NCBI GenBank assembly: GCA_937921995.1
Contig: CAKZVF010000099.1
Span: 1-54,817, forward strand
Length of the DNA stretch: 54,817 nt
Source: an uncultured Pirellulaceae bacterium
GTDB lineage: Bacteria > Planctomycetota > Planctomycetia > Pirellulales > Pirellulaceae
Direction of reading: 5' to 3'
The first letter of the stretch is position 1; each line of letters starts with the position of its first letter. The translations under genes were made by a program, and so were the position numbers. Below are positions 8,275 to 16,758 of the stretch, piece by piece. A model generated the notes under the pieces. That model was not told the origin of the DNA and ran no database searches. It saw only the letters and a list, made by a program, of their open reading frames with translations.

Positions 8275-9183
8275 ATGAAAAATCACTCCCCACAAGATCG
8301 CCGTCAGTTCTTATCCCTGGCGGCGAAATCATCAGCCTTCGCGGCGCTGGCGGCTTCGATGCAGCGCCGGTTGTACGCCGAGGATCAGGCCAGCGGCGGA
8401 GGGATTAAACACTCGGTTTGCAAATGGTGTTACCGTGATAATTCGATCGAAGAAATCGCAGTCGCAGGTAAAGCGTTTGGCCTAACCTCGATCGAACTGC
8501 TCGACCCGGCTCAGATCAAAGAAGCTCAGGGGCACGGTCTGACGTGCGCGATGGTCAATTCCCCGCGCGGAGAGACGGACAAGGGCGTCAAAGTCGGCGG
8601 GATATCGGATGCTTTTAACCGCAAGGAGCATCATGATACGCTGGTCGACATTTACACAAAACGGATCGAAGAAAGTGCTGCTTTGGGGATGAAGAACCTT
8701 ATTTGTTTCTCAGGCAATCGCAAGGGTATGGACGACGAAGAAGGCCTTCAAAATTGTGCTGAGGGAATCAAACGCGTGTTGCCGATCGCCGAAAAACACA
8801 ACATGACGATCACTTTGGAGTTGTTGAACGGATTCGACCATCAGGATTACATGGGCGATTCGACGAAATGGGGAACCAAGTTGGCCGATACGATTGGATC
8901 GGACAGCTTCAAGATTCTTTACGACATCTACCACATGCAAATCATGGAAGGCAACGTCATCAAGACGATCCGCGACAATCATCAGTACTTTTCGCATTAC
9001 CACACCGGCGGCGTGCCAGGACGCAATGAAATTGACGACACGCAGGAACTGAACTATCCCGCGATTGTCAAAGCCATCGTCGACACCGGATACGAAGGTT
9101 TCGTCGGCCAAGAGTTCATCCCGGCCAGAGAAGATAAACTGGCTTCGCTGAAACAGGGCGTTGAGATCTGCACGCTAAATTAG
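8275..9183 (+). CDS. Tat-exported hydroxypyruvate-isomerase-like TIM-barrel protein
   Basis: A 302-aa protein. The N-terminus is a twin-arginine signal (DRRQFLSLAAKSSAFAALAAS), so it should be exported folded, usually with a bound metal. The mature part is an AP-endonuclease-2/sugar isomerase TIM barrel close to hydroxypyruvate isomerase: ITLELLNGFDH supplies a metal-binding Glu, LYDIYHMQIMEGN an Asp and His pair, HTGGVPGRNEIDD the loop with His and Arg, and GFVGQEF the last Glu. Planctomycetes have many such exported isomerase-fold proteins, and their substrates are mostly unknown. The gene stands alone; the palindromic element at 9187 begins 3 bp after its stop. Confidence 0.85.
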   Translation: MKNHSPQDRRQFLSLAAKSSAFAALAASMQRRLYAEDQASGGGIKHSVCKWCYRDNSIEEIAVAGKAFGLTSIELLDPAQIKEAQGHGLTCAMVNSPRGETDKGVKVGGISDAFNRKEHHDTLVDIYTKRIEESAALGMKNLICFSGNRKGMDDEEGLQNCAEGIKRVLPIAEKHNMTITLELLNGFDHQDYMGDSTKWGTKLADTIGSDSFKILYDIYHMQIMEGNVIKTIRDNHQYFSHYHTGGVPGRNEIDDTQELNYPAIVKAIVDTGYEGFVGQEFIPAREDKLASLKQGVEICTLN

Positions 9184-9186
9184 CCG

Positions 9187-9282
9187 GTAGTGGATGAGGC
9201 AACGAATCCTGCATCTCCATTGAAAGTCGCCTGTTATCTTGAGGGATCTAATTACCCGCAGGACTCGTGGCCTCGTCCACTA
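9187..9282. repeat. Palindromic dispersed element, copy 2 (convergent gene junction)
   Basis: This copy is collinear with the element at 5223-5319. The left ~40 bases are identical from GTAGTGG through the ccattgaa segment, the middle differs by scattered substitutions, and the right arm (gtggcctcgtccacta) is retained. It starts 3 bp after the stop of the TIM-barrel gene on the + strand and ends 37 bp before the stop at 9320 of the minus-strand gene. It therefore occupies the same position between converging genes as copy 1. Confidence 0.8.
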
Positions 9283-9319
9283 ACTACCTTTGGGCTTGAA
9301 GAGATCGCAGTGGCGAAAC

Positions 9320-10972
9320 CTACTCCGATTCGCGCCCAGTGCGGCGTTCCTCTAAATCCTCTGACGTGGGCAGAGAATCCGGTTCCCCGTTGCCGTCTCG
9401 AATATCAATCAGCCACTGAAGCGGGAAATCGTCAGGCCATTCATCATTGCTGAAACTGAGCATCTCCTGATAGTGATGCATCTCATCCGCTATATCATCC
9501 GACAGCGGACTCTCCTGCAAATTTGGGTACAGCCGAAACACTTCGCTCCATTGGCGAAACGCGTCTTCGTATAGGCTGATCGCTCCCTTTTTCGTGCTGG
9601 TCCGTTTTTTGGTCACGTAATCAACATCGAATTCGTCATCGTAAATCGACGCTCGACGCATGCGGCGAGCATCATACAAAGCCTGCCGTGAACTGACGGT
9701 CAAATCCTTGGCCTCGGCTTCGTTCCGTGACCTCCAGAAATCGTAATTAACGTTTCCGGCATCCTTGGTTTCGGTTTTTCCCAGCTGAATATTTTCGTAG
9801 ATCTTATCGCTCAGCCGAACCGCGGCCATCTTATTTTTACCTTGGGCTCTTTCGGCGATGCGGGAATCCAGTCTGTCGTCGCGCGACTGAATCCTCTCCA
9901 ACAGTTCATTCACCTCACGTTCCTGTTCGTCGGTCAACTGATCTGCAGGGATATCCAACAGCATTTTCTGCTCCGACCCCAACTGCATATCGCGTCTCAT
10001 CACAGCCACTAACTCGTTTCGCACTCCCGGAGCCAAGCGATCCAATTCGCGCCTCATGTCGGCCAGTTCTTCTCGCCGACGGTGGCTTTGCTCCATCCGG
10101 AACGGCCGCCCGTAGCTATTAAGAAGCTCTCGATTCCCGTACTCTTTCCAAGCCGAATCGGCGTACTGCCACACCTCTTGAATCACATCATCGGTGCGGT
10201 GTTCCTCCTGCAAAGACAACCCGCGATTACGGATCTGCGAAGGACGAAACTGATAAAACATGACGTCGTTTCGGTACTTCTGATTCCCCTGGTCATCGAC
10301 CAACCGATTGGAAAGGTCATACCACTGATAGGCCAACAGCCAACTGTCAGGCCCAAAAACGTCAACGTCATACGATTCCGGAGGCACTAAATCGGCCATC
10401 GACTGATGGAATTCGTCATCCTTTTTAAACATCCGGCGAAATGATTTTTTCTCGTCGGACTTCCCAAATTTATTGCCCGTCATAAACCCCAACTGATCGG
10501 TCATGCGGTGATCTTTGACGTTGTAGTTGACGCCATTTTGCAGGAAGTCCAATCCCTTCTTCACCCACTGATATCGGTATTCATAGTCGTCGAACTCCAT
10601 CGACACGTTGTAAGCCAGATTGTGAGCCTGATATTCCCAGACTTTGACGAAGTTGGGCTGGATCTTGGCGAGTGCTTTGAGCGTCGAGGCGAGTTTGTCG
10701 TAGTCCTCTTCTTTTTTGTGTTCGATCGACTGCATCCACAGCATATTGATCGCGACGCCGCGGAGCCCCAACGAGGCCAGCTTCATCGTTTCGCTGGCGG
10801 GGTCAATTTTGGTCAACTCCGCCTGCGTCAGTCTTTTTTCCCGACGCATTTTCGACAGAATGCCGCCTTCATCCTGACCGACGACTTCTGGACGAGAGAT
10901 CATCGCCAGCGGAATCAACAGCACCGCGATGATGACAATGTAAATAACTTTTCGCACAAACGAACGGTTCAC
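9320..10972 (-). CDS. Membrane-anchored alpha-helical protein coupled to an ABC-2 transporter
   Basis: A 550-aa protein. One N-terminal transmembrane helix (VIYIVIIAVLLIPLAMIS) is followed by a long charged, mostly helical soluble part with TPR-like spacing in residues ~55-140 (GLRGVAINMLWMQSIEHKK, LKALAKIQPNFVKVWEYQAH). I do not recognise a named family. The start is a GTG at 10972 whose bases overlap the stop of the upstream permease gene in a GTGA arrangement, with a GGGAG Shine-Dalgarno about 8 nt upstream. This signals translational coupling, so it is probably an accessory subunit of the ABC system encoded upstream. An upstream TTG at 10999 is less likely. Confidence 0.75.
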   Translation of the reverse strand: MNRSFVRKVIYIVIIAVLLIPLAMISRPEVVGQDEGGILSKMRREKRLTQAELTKIDPASETMKLASLGLRGVAINMLWMQSIEHKKEEDYDKLASTLKALAKIQPNFVKVWEYQAHNLAYNVSMEFDDYEYRYQWVKKGLDFLQNGVNYNVKDHRMTDQLGFMTGNKFGKSDEKKSFRRMFKKDDEFHQSMADLVPPESYDVDVFGPDSWLLAYQWYDLSNRLVDDQGNQKYRNDVMFYQFRPSQIRNRGLSLQEEHRTDDVIQEVWQYADSAWKEYGNRELLNSYGRPFRMEQSHRRREELADMRRELDRLAPGVRNELVAVMRRDMQLGSEQKMLLDIPADQLTDEQEREVNELLERIQSRDDRLDSRIAERAQGKNKMAAVRLSDKIYENIQLGKTETKDAGNVNYDFWRSRNEAEAKDLTVSSRQALYDARRMRRASIYDDEFDVDYVTKKRTSTKKGAISLYEDAFRQWSEVFRLYPNLQESPLSDDIADEMHHYQEMLSFSNDEWPDDFPLQWLIDIRDGNGEPDSLPTSEDLEERRTGRESE

Positions 10973-13008
10973 TTCGCAATCTCCCGTGTCTTGAGGCAAA
11001 AATAACCCAGCAGCGTCAAGCCCATGACGAAAGCCATCGTGACGGCAATCGCCACCAACAACCGACTGTTGTCCACCGCATAGCCGTGCACCAAATAGTT
11101 CGAAAAGTTCAGCTGGCCAAAGTCAGGTGCCAGATAGGTCAGCATCTGCAGCATCGAAACCAGCAAATAGTCCAGTTTTTCGATGATCGTGTCAAAGATA
11201 CCGGTATCCAGATCCACCATCATGTTTTGTTGCGTCACGACACGCACGAAGGATTCGATCGGTCCGCCGCCCAGTTCGTTGATCAAGTTCCCTTGAGCGT
11301 CAACCTCGGCCAGCTTCCGGATAAATTCTGAATTGAAACCAACGATCATCACCGCCACCGCGGCCAACATCACCAACGGAGATCCGAGGAAGGTACTCAA
11401 CGCCACGCCCAGCGCGATCATGATCATCAACTGACACCAGATGCCAATGTAACCCTTCAGGAAATTCCACCAGAAGGCTTGATCCTTGCCGCGCAGATAC
11501 GCGTCGGATCGACCAACGCCGATGTACTGGTTGATGTCGCGGCAGCTGAGCACGACCATCAATTTCCCATTTTCACCGGCAAAATCTTGGAACAGATCAT
11601 AAGCCCCTTCCTCGACCAGCGAACCGTCGGGGGCGACAATGCGGCCCACGATTTTCTTGGGCACCGGCAGCGTCTGAACAGCGAACTCTTTGGTTTCGAA
11701 TTCGATGATCTCCGAGATGAACTTGTTTTCGACGTCGGGTTTGTCGGGGATGCTCTCAAACTGCAAACCCGCAATAACGCGTTTTTCGATATCGCCTTTA
11801 TAGGACCGGTAAACACCCAGTGTCAGGTCGATCGGAACAAAATCGAGATCCGGAAAACGGTTTTCACGAACATTTTCAAAACTGAACGTGGCACGAGAAA
11901 GCGTTGAACGTTTCCGCGCCGAACCTCCATCAACATAGCCGCGGCGTTTGGATTCCTTCCCCACATTGGTACCCTTTTTATTGGGCTCGCCTTCGCGGTT
12001 GTAAAACGTCAGCTCCGAACTGTAGATCGGCACACGGGCTCGGAAGTACCCGACCGACTGCCCCAGTGTGATCTGCGCGTCGTCGCCTTCGCCGGTGACG
12101 GTGACAGGGTGCGTATGATTGCCCACCGGCAAACACATCACGCGCTGGTATTCGACCTTGCCATCGTCCCGCTTGATCGTGCGGATAATGTCCTCGGACT
12201 CCAGCGGCGGCTGGTCGGCTTCCCGCACGTCGGAGATGATTTCCAAACGGTGCGAATGATCGTTGTCGACGGTGGTCGTTGCCTCGAACAATGCGTTTTC
12301 CGAAACACGTTTGCCGGTAACAATTGATTTATGAGATTCGGTATCAACGGCAGTGAAAGCCGCCATCCCTTGGTCGCTGGCCACGGCCTTGGTCTTCCAA
12401 TCGCCAGCAATCTGATGGCTGTGATCGAGACTTCGCCAGACGAAGAAGTAGCTGATCAATCCCATCAAAATCAGCAACAGCGTCCCCACCGTGGCAAACC
12501 CCAGCATCCGGCCGAGCACGACTTCGGAGCTGCGGACAGGTTTGGTCACAACGGTGTAGATCGTCTTATTTTTAATATCGTCAGGCAAACTGAACGCACT
12601 GAGCAGCAGCCCCATCAACAGCACCAACATTTGCGTGCCCCACAACACAAAGTTGACGTAAATCTGTTCGGGTTTCTCGGTGCCTCCGCCCATGAACCAA
12701 CTGCCAAAGAGCACCGACAGCGCGAAGATGACAAAGGTCACCAACACGACGCGCCTACGCATGGCTTCCTTGATCGCCAACCGAGCCAGCGCGAACACGC
12801 GGCGCGGGGAAGTCTTCATGAAATCCGGCACCGCTTCGGCCACCACTTGAGCGACCACGTAGAATGCTTCAAAAGGGCCGTGGCGGAAGGCGGCAACAAG
12901 GTAACCGAAAAACAGCCCCAAAGTCGCACCCGAAACCAAGACCGCCAGAAACAGCAGCAGGCCAGGCAAAAACCATTCGGAAAAGTTAGGAAAACTTTCG
13001 ACGTACAT
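10969..13008 (-). CDS. ABC-2 type transporter permease with large extracytoplasmic insert
   Basis: A 679-aa integral membrane protein. N-terminal helix ~12-36, then a cytoplasmic segment (RVFALARLAIKEAMRRRVV) leading into helices at ~90-110 and ~120-145, and the ABC-2 hallmark KNKTIYTVVTKPVRSSEVVLGR before helix ~180-200. Residues ~205-520 form one hydrophilic domain, almost certainly outside the membrane, and the remaining helices (~525-570 and the C-terminus) close the fold. It resembles NatB/GldF-like exporters, but the insert is unusually long. It is the second gene of the ATPase-permease-anchored protein operon. The substrate is unknown. Confidence 0.82.
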   Translation of the reverse strand: MYVESFPNFSEWFLPGLLLFLAVLVSGATLGLFFGYLVAAFRHGPFEAFYVVAQVVAEAVPDFMKTSPRRVFALARLAIKEAMRRRVVLVTFVIFALSVLFGSWFMGGGTEKPEQIYVNFVLWGTQMLVLLMGLLLSAFSLPDDIKNKTIYTVVTKPVRSSEVVLGRMLGFATVGTLLLILMGLISYFFVWRSLDHSHQIAGDWKTKAVASDQGMAAFTAVDTESHKSIVTGKRVSENALFEATTTVDNDHSHRLEIISDVREADQPPLESEDIIRTIKRDDGKVEYQRVMCLPVGNHTHPVTVTGEGDDAQITLGQSVGYFRARVPIYSSELTFYNREGEPNKKGTNVGKESKRRGYVDGGSARKRSTLSRATFSFENVRENRFPDLDFVPIDLTLGVYRSYKGDIEKRVIAGLQFESIPDKPDVENKFISEIIEFETKEFAVQTLPVPKKIVGRIVAPDGSLVEEGAYDLFQDFAGENGKLMVVLSCRDINQYIGVGRSDAYLRGKDQAFWWNFLKGYIGIWCQLMIMIALGVALSTFLGSPLVMLAAVAVMIVGFNSEFIRKLAEVDAQGNLINELGGGPIESFVRVVTQQNMMVDLDTGIFDTIIEKLDYLLVSMLQMLTYLAPDFGQLNFSNYLVHGYAVDNSRLLVAIAVTMAFVMGLTLLGYFCLKTREIAK

Positions 13009-13092
13009 CGTGGGTTATCTTATGCCAAAAGGGATGGAAAAAATCGGTAAGTGAAACACGCTTCGACCAAAACAGGGACTCAAATTCGACCG

Positions 13093-14103
13093 TCAGTTCG
13101 ACGAATCTGCCGGCGGCGATGTTCCGCCTGATGTGTCGGCGTTTTCAGCGCCGGCTGAGGAGGGTCTCATGCCCGGTCGTTCTTCACTCTCGCGCACAAT
13201 ATTCAAAAACAGATCTTCCAAGGTCGTTCGAGGATTATCCAGCACGATATTCTTTCCACCGTGCTTGGCGATCACCTGCCGGATTTCCTCATGAGCGCTC
13301 TCAGGCAAATTCTCTGCTGTGATCTGCGTTTCGCCGGAGACTTTCAACAGGCTGTCAACGCGTCCCATTTCCTTAAGGTCGCCTTGAAACAAGATCGCGA
13401 TCCGGTCACAAACGTCTTCCACGTCCGCCAACAGGTGGCTGCACATGACGACTGTTTTGCCTTGATCGCGTAGCTTGAGGATCATGTCCTTCATGTCGCG
13501 GGTACCCAGAGGATCCAGCCCCGACGTGGGTTCGTCCAGAAGGATCAGTTCGGGATCGTTGATCAATGCTTGAGCCAATCCAATGCGGCGTGTCATCCCT
13601 TTGGAGTATTCTCGCAACTGTCGACGTTTGGCTTTTTCGAGCCCCACCAATTGGATCAGTTCTTGAACACGCTCCTTGCGGATCTTTGCCGGAATGTCGA
13701 ACAGCCGGCCATAGAAGTCAAGCGTTTCTTCGGCGTTGAGAAATTTGTAAAGATAAGATTCCTCCGGAAGGTATCCGACACGCTCGTTCTTGGCGACGTT
13801 GGTCGCGTTTTGCCCCAACACGATCGCGCGGCCGCCGGTGGGGAACAGCAACCCCAGCAGCAATTTGATCGTGGTCGATTTTCCAGAACCGTTGGGGCCC
13901 AGCAACCCGAAAATTTCTCCCTTGCGAACCTCCAAGTCCAGCGCGTTGAGGGCACGCACTTTTTGACGGCCCCAGAAGTCGCGGTAGACCTTGGTCAAGT
14001 TCTGGGCTTCGATGACGATGTTGGGATCGTAATCAGGATTGCTTTGCTCTAAACGTCCGGTAGGTTGCGGCGATTGAGATGTGGCAGAGGTATCAGTTGC
14101 CAT
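13093..14103 (-). CDS. ABC transporter ATP-binding protein
   Basis: A 336-aa ATPase. Walker [10 protein letters not shown] at residues 69-77, Q-loop region near YLPEESYLY (111-119), signature YSKGM at 166-170, Walker B and catalytic Glu [12 protein letters not shown] (187-198), and switch His in MCSHLL (His223). An ordinary nucleotide-binding domain ends near residue 240. The remaining ~95 residues include a DUF4162-like regulatory region and a disordered Pro/Ser/Gly tail. It is typical of ATPases paired with ABC-2 permeases, and the permease starts 84 bp downstream. It presumably powers export by the permease at 10969-13008. Confidence 0.9.
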   Translation of the reverse strand: MATDTSATSQSPQPTGRLEQSNPDYDPNIVIEAQNLTKVYRDFWGRQKVRALNALDLEVRKGEIFGLLGPNGSGKSTTIKLLLGLLFPTGGRAIVLGQNATNVAKNERVGYLPEESYLYKFLNAEETLDFYGRLFDIPAKIRKERVQELIQLVGLEKAKRRQLREYSKGMTRRIGLAQALINDPELILLDEPTSGLDPLGTRDMKDMILKLRDQGKTVVMCSHLLADVEDVCDRIAILFQGDLKEMGRVDSLLKVSGETQITAENLPESAHEEIRQVIAKHGGKNIVLDNPRTTLEDLFLNIVRESEERPGMRPSSAGAENADTSGGTSPPADSSN

Positions 14104-14505
14104 TTTGAATGGTTTCTCCAGAACGAATTAAAACGCACAACAGGTGAGACGACATGATTTTGATCCAATTTTTGATCCGTGATCCGATCGCGAACGAACC
14201 AAAAACTCCTGCAGAACGATCTCGGACATCTCAAACAGGCTTTTGGGGTGCTTGGGGGGTTCGTCCGCGTCACGCTCCTAAAGGCCGACCAGAACCAATG
14301 AGCCTGGTTGGATCCATAGTTTAGTCCATGATGCACGGCCTTTACAACGGCACGCAGCCATCGCTTTGATGACAATGACGAAGACAATGGCTTGGAGCGC
14401 CGTATATTCCTCCTGTTGTTTTACGAACCAAAGGGCAGGGTGGTTCGTACGATTTAGAAAAATAGTGGTCTCAAAAACCGAGCTTCGACTCCCTATTTTG
14501 GGTGC
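14104..14505. other. Intergenic region between ribonuclease D and the ABC operon
   Basis: About 400 bp with no convincing gene; the longest open frame (14049-14387, minus) has unnatural composition and overlaps the ATPase start. The region must contain the promoter of the ABC operon on the minus strand and the 3' end of nothing else. I cannot point to a specific promoter or RNA. Confidence 0.35.
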
Positions 14506-15714
14506 TTAATCGTCCTTCGATTGGGGATCAAGATACTCCATCTTCAGAGGGTGATCGCTTTTGGGGTCATCCACGCGGATCGCGACGCGCCCGTCGAGCA
14601 CTTGGTCAATCAGCTGCCCCACGATTTCCGATCGCCAACCGGTCAACAACTTTGGTTTTTCCGGCAGTTTGAGAATCCCCAACCGCATGGCGGCCACGTC
14701 CCTGACCTCTTGCGCCGTCCCGACGATCGAAGGTGCGATCTGTTCGGTGCGGCACAGCACATTTAACGCAGTCGTCAAAAACTGCCCCAGCAACCCCAGG
14801 TTGATCGTCTTGGTGCTGGTGATGCGTTTGGGGTAGTCCGATTTGGGCATCTTCAGCGCTTTTTCGATCGCCGCCGAAATTCCTTCGATCGCGCTGGCAT
14901 GAACACGATTGCCGAACCCTCGAATCGCCTTAATCTGCGCCGCAGCGCTGGTCCCGCGTCGTGACAGTTCCACAATCAAATCATCGGCAAGAACTCGTTT
15001 GGGCGTACGGTCTCTGCGTTGAGCTTCTTTGTTTCGCCAAATCCACAGCTCTTTCACGATCGCCAACTGAGCGGGCTTCAGTCGTGCGATGCCCGAAACG
15101 CGTCTCCATTGCGGATGAGTGATCGTTCTTTCGAGCGCTCCCTGCCACTGATCCATCTCATCCAGCACCCAGTCGGTGCGGTTGAGTTTCTCAAGTTTCG
15201 TTTTCAGTTCATTGTAGACCGGCCACAGATGAACGACGTCTTCAAGTGCGTACGCCATCTGGCGATCGGTCAACGGTCGCTGTCGCCAATCGGTTCTGGT
15301 TTCGCCCTTGTCGACGACAACGCCAATCATGCGGTTGACCAAATTCCCGTAGGCTGCTGGGTACTCACAGCCAACCATGCCTGCGGCCAGCTGGATGTCG
15401 AACAGATTCGCCGGTCGTTTGGCGACGTCACGGAAGCAAAACAAAAATTCTTCGCGCGCGGCATGAACGATCGTAATATGATCGCCGTCACACAACCAAT
15501 CCCAAAACACCGTCAGATCCTCGATGGCCAACGTATCAATGATCGCATATGCCTTGTCCGTCGAAACCTGAATCAGGCACAACAGTGGCCGGAAACAATT
15601 CTCGGATACAAATTCGGTGTCGAAGCCAACGTACTGCGAGTTCCCGTTCTCGCTGCAGAACTTTTTTAGCGCCTCTGCGGTGGTGATGTGTTGATACTCG
15701 GTCTCGGTTGCCAT
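14506..15714 (-). CDS. rnd: Ribonuclease D (DEDD 3'-5' exonuclease with HRDC domain)
   Basis: A 402-aa enzyme that trims the 3' ends of tRNA and other stable RNAs. Exo I is VGFDTEFVSEN with Asp32 and Glu34. Exo II is IVHAAREEFLFCF. Exo III is YALEDVVHLWPVYNEL, with the tyrosine and final Asp in place. The third acidic ligand, Asp85 in the E. coli enzyme, aligns with Glu89 here. The HRDC domain follows from about residue 215 (QLAIVKELWIWRNKEAQRRD), then a second HRDC-like region. Length is slightly above E. coli RNase D (375 aa). The gene is monocistronic as far as can be seen. Confidence 0.88.
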   Translation of the reverse strand: MATETEYQHITTAEALKKFCSENGNSQYVGFDTEFVSENCFRPLLCLIQVSTDKAYAIIDTLAIEDLTVFWDWLCDGDHITIVHAAREEFLFCFRDVAKRPANLFDIQLAAGMVGCEYPAAYGNLVNRMIGVVVDKGETRTDWRQRPLTDRQMAYALEDVVHLWPVYNELKTKLEKLNRTDWVLDEMDQWQGALERTITHPQWRRVSGIARLKPAQLAIVKELWIWRNKEAQRRDRTPKRVLADDLIVELSRRGTSAAAQIKAIRGFGNRVHASAIEGISAAIEKALKMPKSDYPKRITSTKTINLGLLGQFLTTALNVLCRTEQIAPSIVGTAQEVRDVAAMRLGILKLPEKPKLLTGWRSEIVGQLIDQVLDGRVAIRVDDPKSDHPLKMEYLDPQSKDD

Positions 15715-16065
15715 AAATCGCGCTCAATTTTTCGGTTTTCTTGGCGGAAGCCGCTGGCCAGACGGTAATTAGTTTTGTGGCGACCGCCGCAAAAATGAGC
15801 GGCAATGCGACAGTCGCCGGTCGTTTACACCCGCGCTGCGCCAACATGCACCAGTTTTTCTTCACCTGCGGCTTGATGATTTCGTGAAATAACAACCTCG
15901 GACGGACAAGCGTGCCCATCTAAGCCGTTAGTCTTCATCCGTTACTAAATCAACAGACCGCCTGCACGGTGCTGTTTCGCACCTAAGTTTTTGTTTAATC
16001 TAGCGGTTACGACAATTTTTGAATAGCTGGTCTATCGATAGCTTCCCCTACACTCCCGTCCGCCA
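15715..16065. other. Divergent intergenic region between rnd and mfnB
   Basis: About 350 bp carrying the promoters of both divergent genes. TACACT at 16049-16054, 11 nt before the mfnB ATG, is a possible -10, but no well-spaced -35 accompanies it, and there is no Shine-Dalgarno before mfnB. A 20-bp stretch near 15951-15970 resembles bases 33-52 of the window. No gene is seen. Confidence 0.3.
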
Positions 16066-16758
16066 ATGCTCGTCAGCGTCAAATCCCCCGCCGAAGCCGC
16101 CATCGTCGCCGCCACAGATGGAGTGACGGTCGTCGATGTGAAGGATCCGTCGCGCGGATCGCTGGGCTGCGCCGGTACAGCGGTCATCAATCGCATCGCC
16201 GCAGACGTTGCCGCTGTTGAGAAACAGTTCAGCGTGGCATTGGGCGAACTGAAAGATCTCGATTTCGATGACGTCAATCGGATCCAATGGACGCATGTTG
16301 ACTTTGTGAAGATTGGCTTGAGCGGTTTCTACGAAAACCCGAACTGGCGATCGAGACTGCAAGACGCACTGGCAAACGTCCCCAAACGCGTCCGCCGAGT
16401 GTTGGTTTTGTATGTGGATCATGTCAACGCAGCGGTGGCGACCGCCATGATTCAAGACGCCAAGGATTCCGGCATGTCGGTGGTTCTATTGGATACGTAT
16501 GATAAAACCCGCGGAGGAACCTTTGCTCATTGGGCCGACGACGATGTGCGGAGCGTTTTTGAATCGGCGCGGCGGCGGACGATGACCACCGTATTGGCAG
16601 GTTCGATTGGGTTGGCAGATTTTCCTCGCGCTTTTGGGACCGGAGCCGATTTGATCGGTGTCAGAGGCGCTGTTTGTGACGGCGACCGCAGCGGCAGCCT
16701 ATCCAAGCAACGGCTCGACCGCCTGATTAGGGCTTATCATGAAGTAAGAATTGGATGA
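16066..16758 (+). CDS. mfnB: (5-Formylfuran-3-yl)methyl phosphate synthase, MfnB family
   Basis: A 230-aa TIM-barrel enzyme. MfnB condenses two glyceraldehyde-3-phosphate molecules to the furan precursor of methanofuran. The N-terminus MLVSVKSPAEAAIVA and the strand TVVDVKDPSRGSLG match the family, including the catalytic lysine of VDVKDP; a second lysine lies in VDFVKIGL and a third in LLDTYDKTRGG. Its presence suggests a methanofuran-type C1 carrier pathway, known in planctomycetes and methylotrophs, with the remaining C1 genes outside this window. Its last four bases overlap the start of the next gene (ATGA), giving translational coupling to a membrane glycosyltransferase. Confidence 0.85.
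   Translation: MLVSVKSPAEAAIVAATDGVTVVDVKDPSRGSLGCAGTAVINRIAADVAAVEKQFSVALGELKDLDFDDVNRIQWTHVDFVKIGLSGFYENPNWRSRLQDALANVPKRVRRVLVLYVDHVNAAVATAMIQDAKDSGMSVVLLDTYDKTRGGTFAHWADDDVRSVFESARRRTMTTVLAGSIGLADFPRAFGTGADLIGVRGAVCDGDRSGSLSKQRLDRLIRAYHEVRIG

Noticed and set aside
12331..13050. 239-codon plus-strand open frame opposite the permease gene
   Set aside because: It is rich in His, Gln and Arg and is the reverse shadow of the permease coding sequence.
14049..14387. 112-codon open frame between the ABC operon and rnd
   Set aside because: Composition is rich in Ser, Arg, Trp and Cys with no motif, and it overlaps the ATPase start.
15951..15970. Short similarity to bases 33-52 of the window
   Set aside because: Only about 18 bases with mismatches; could be chance and has no other support.
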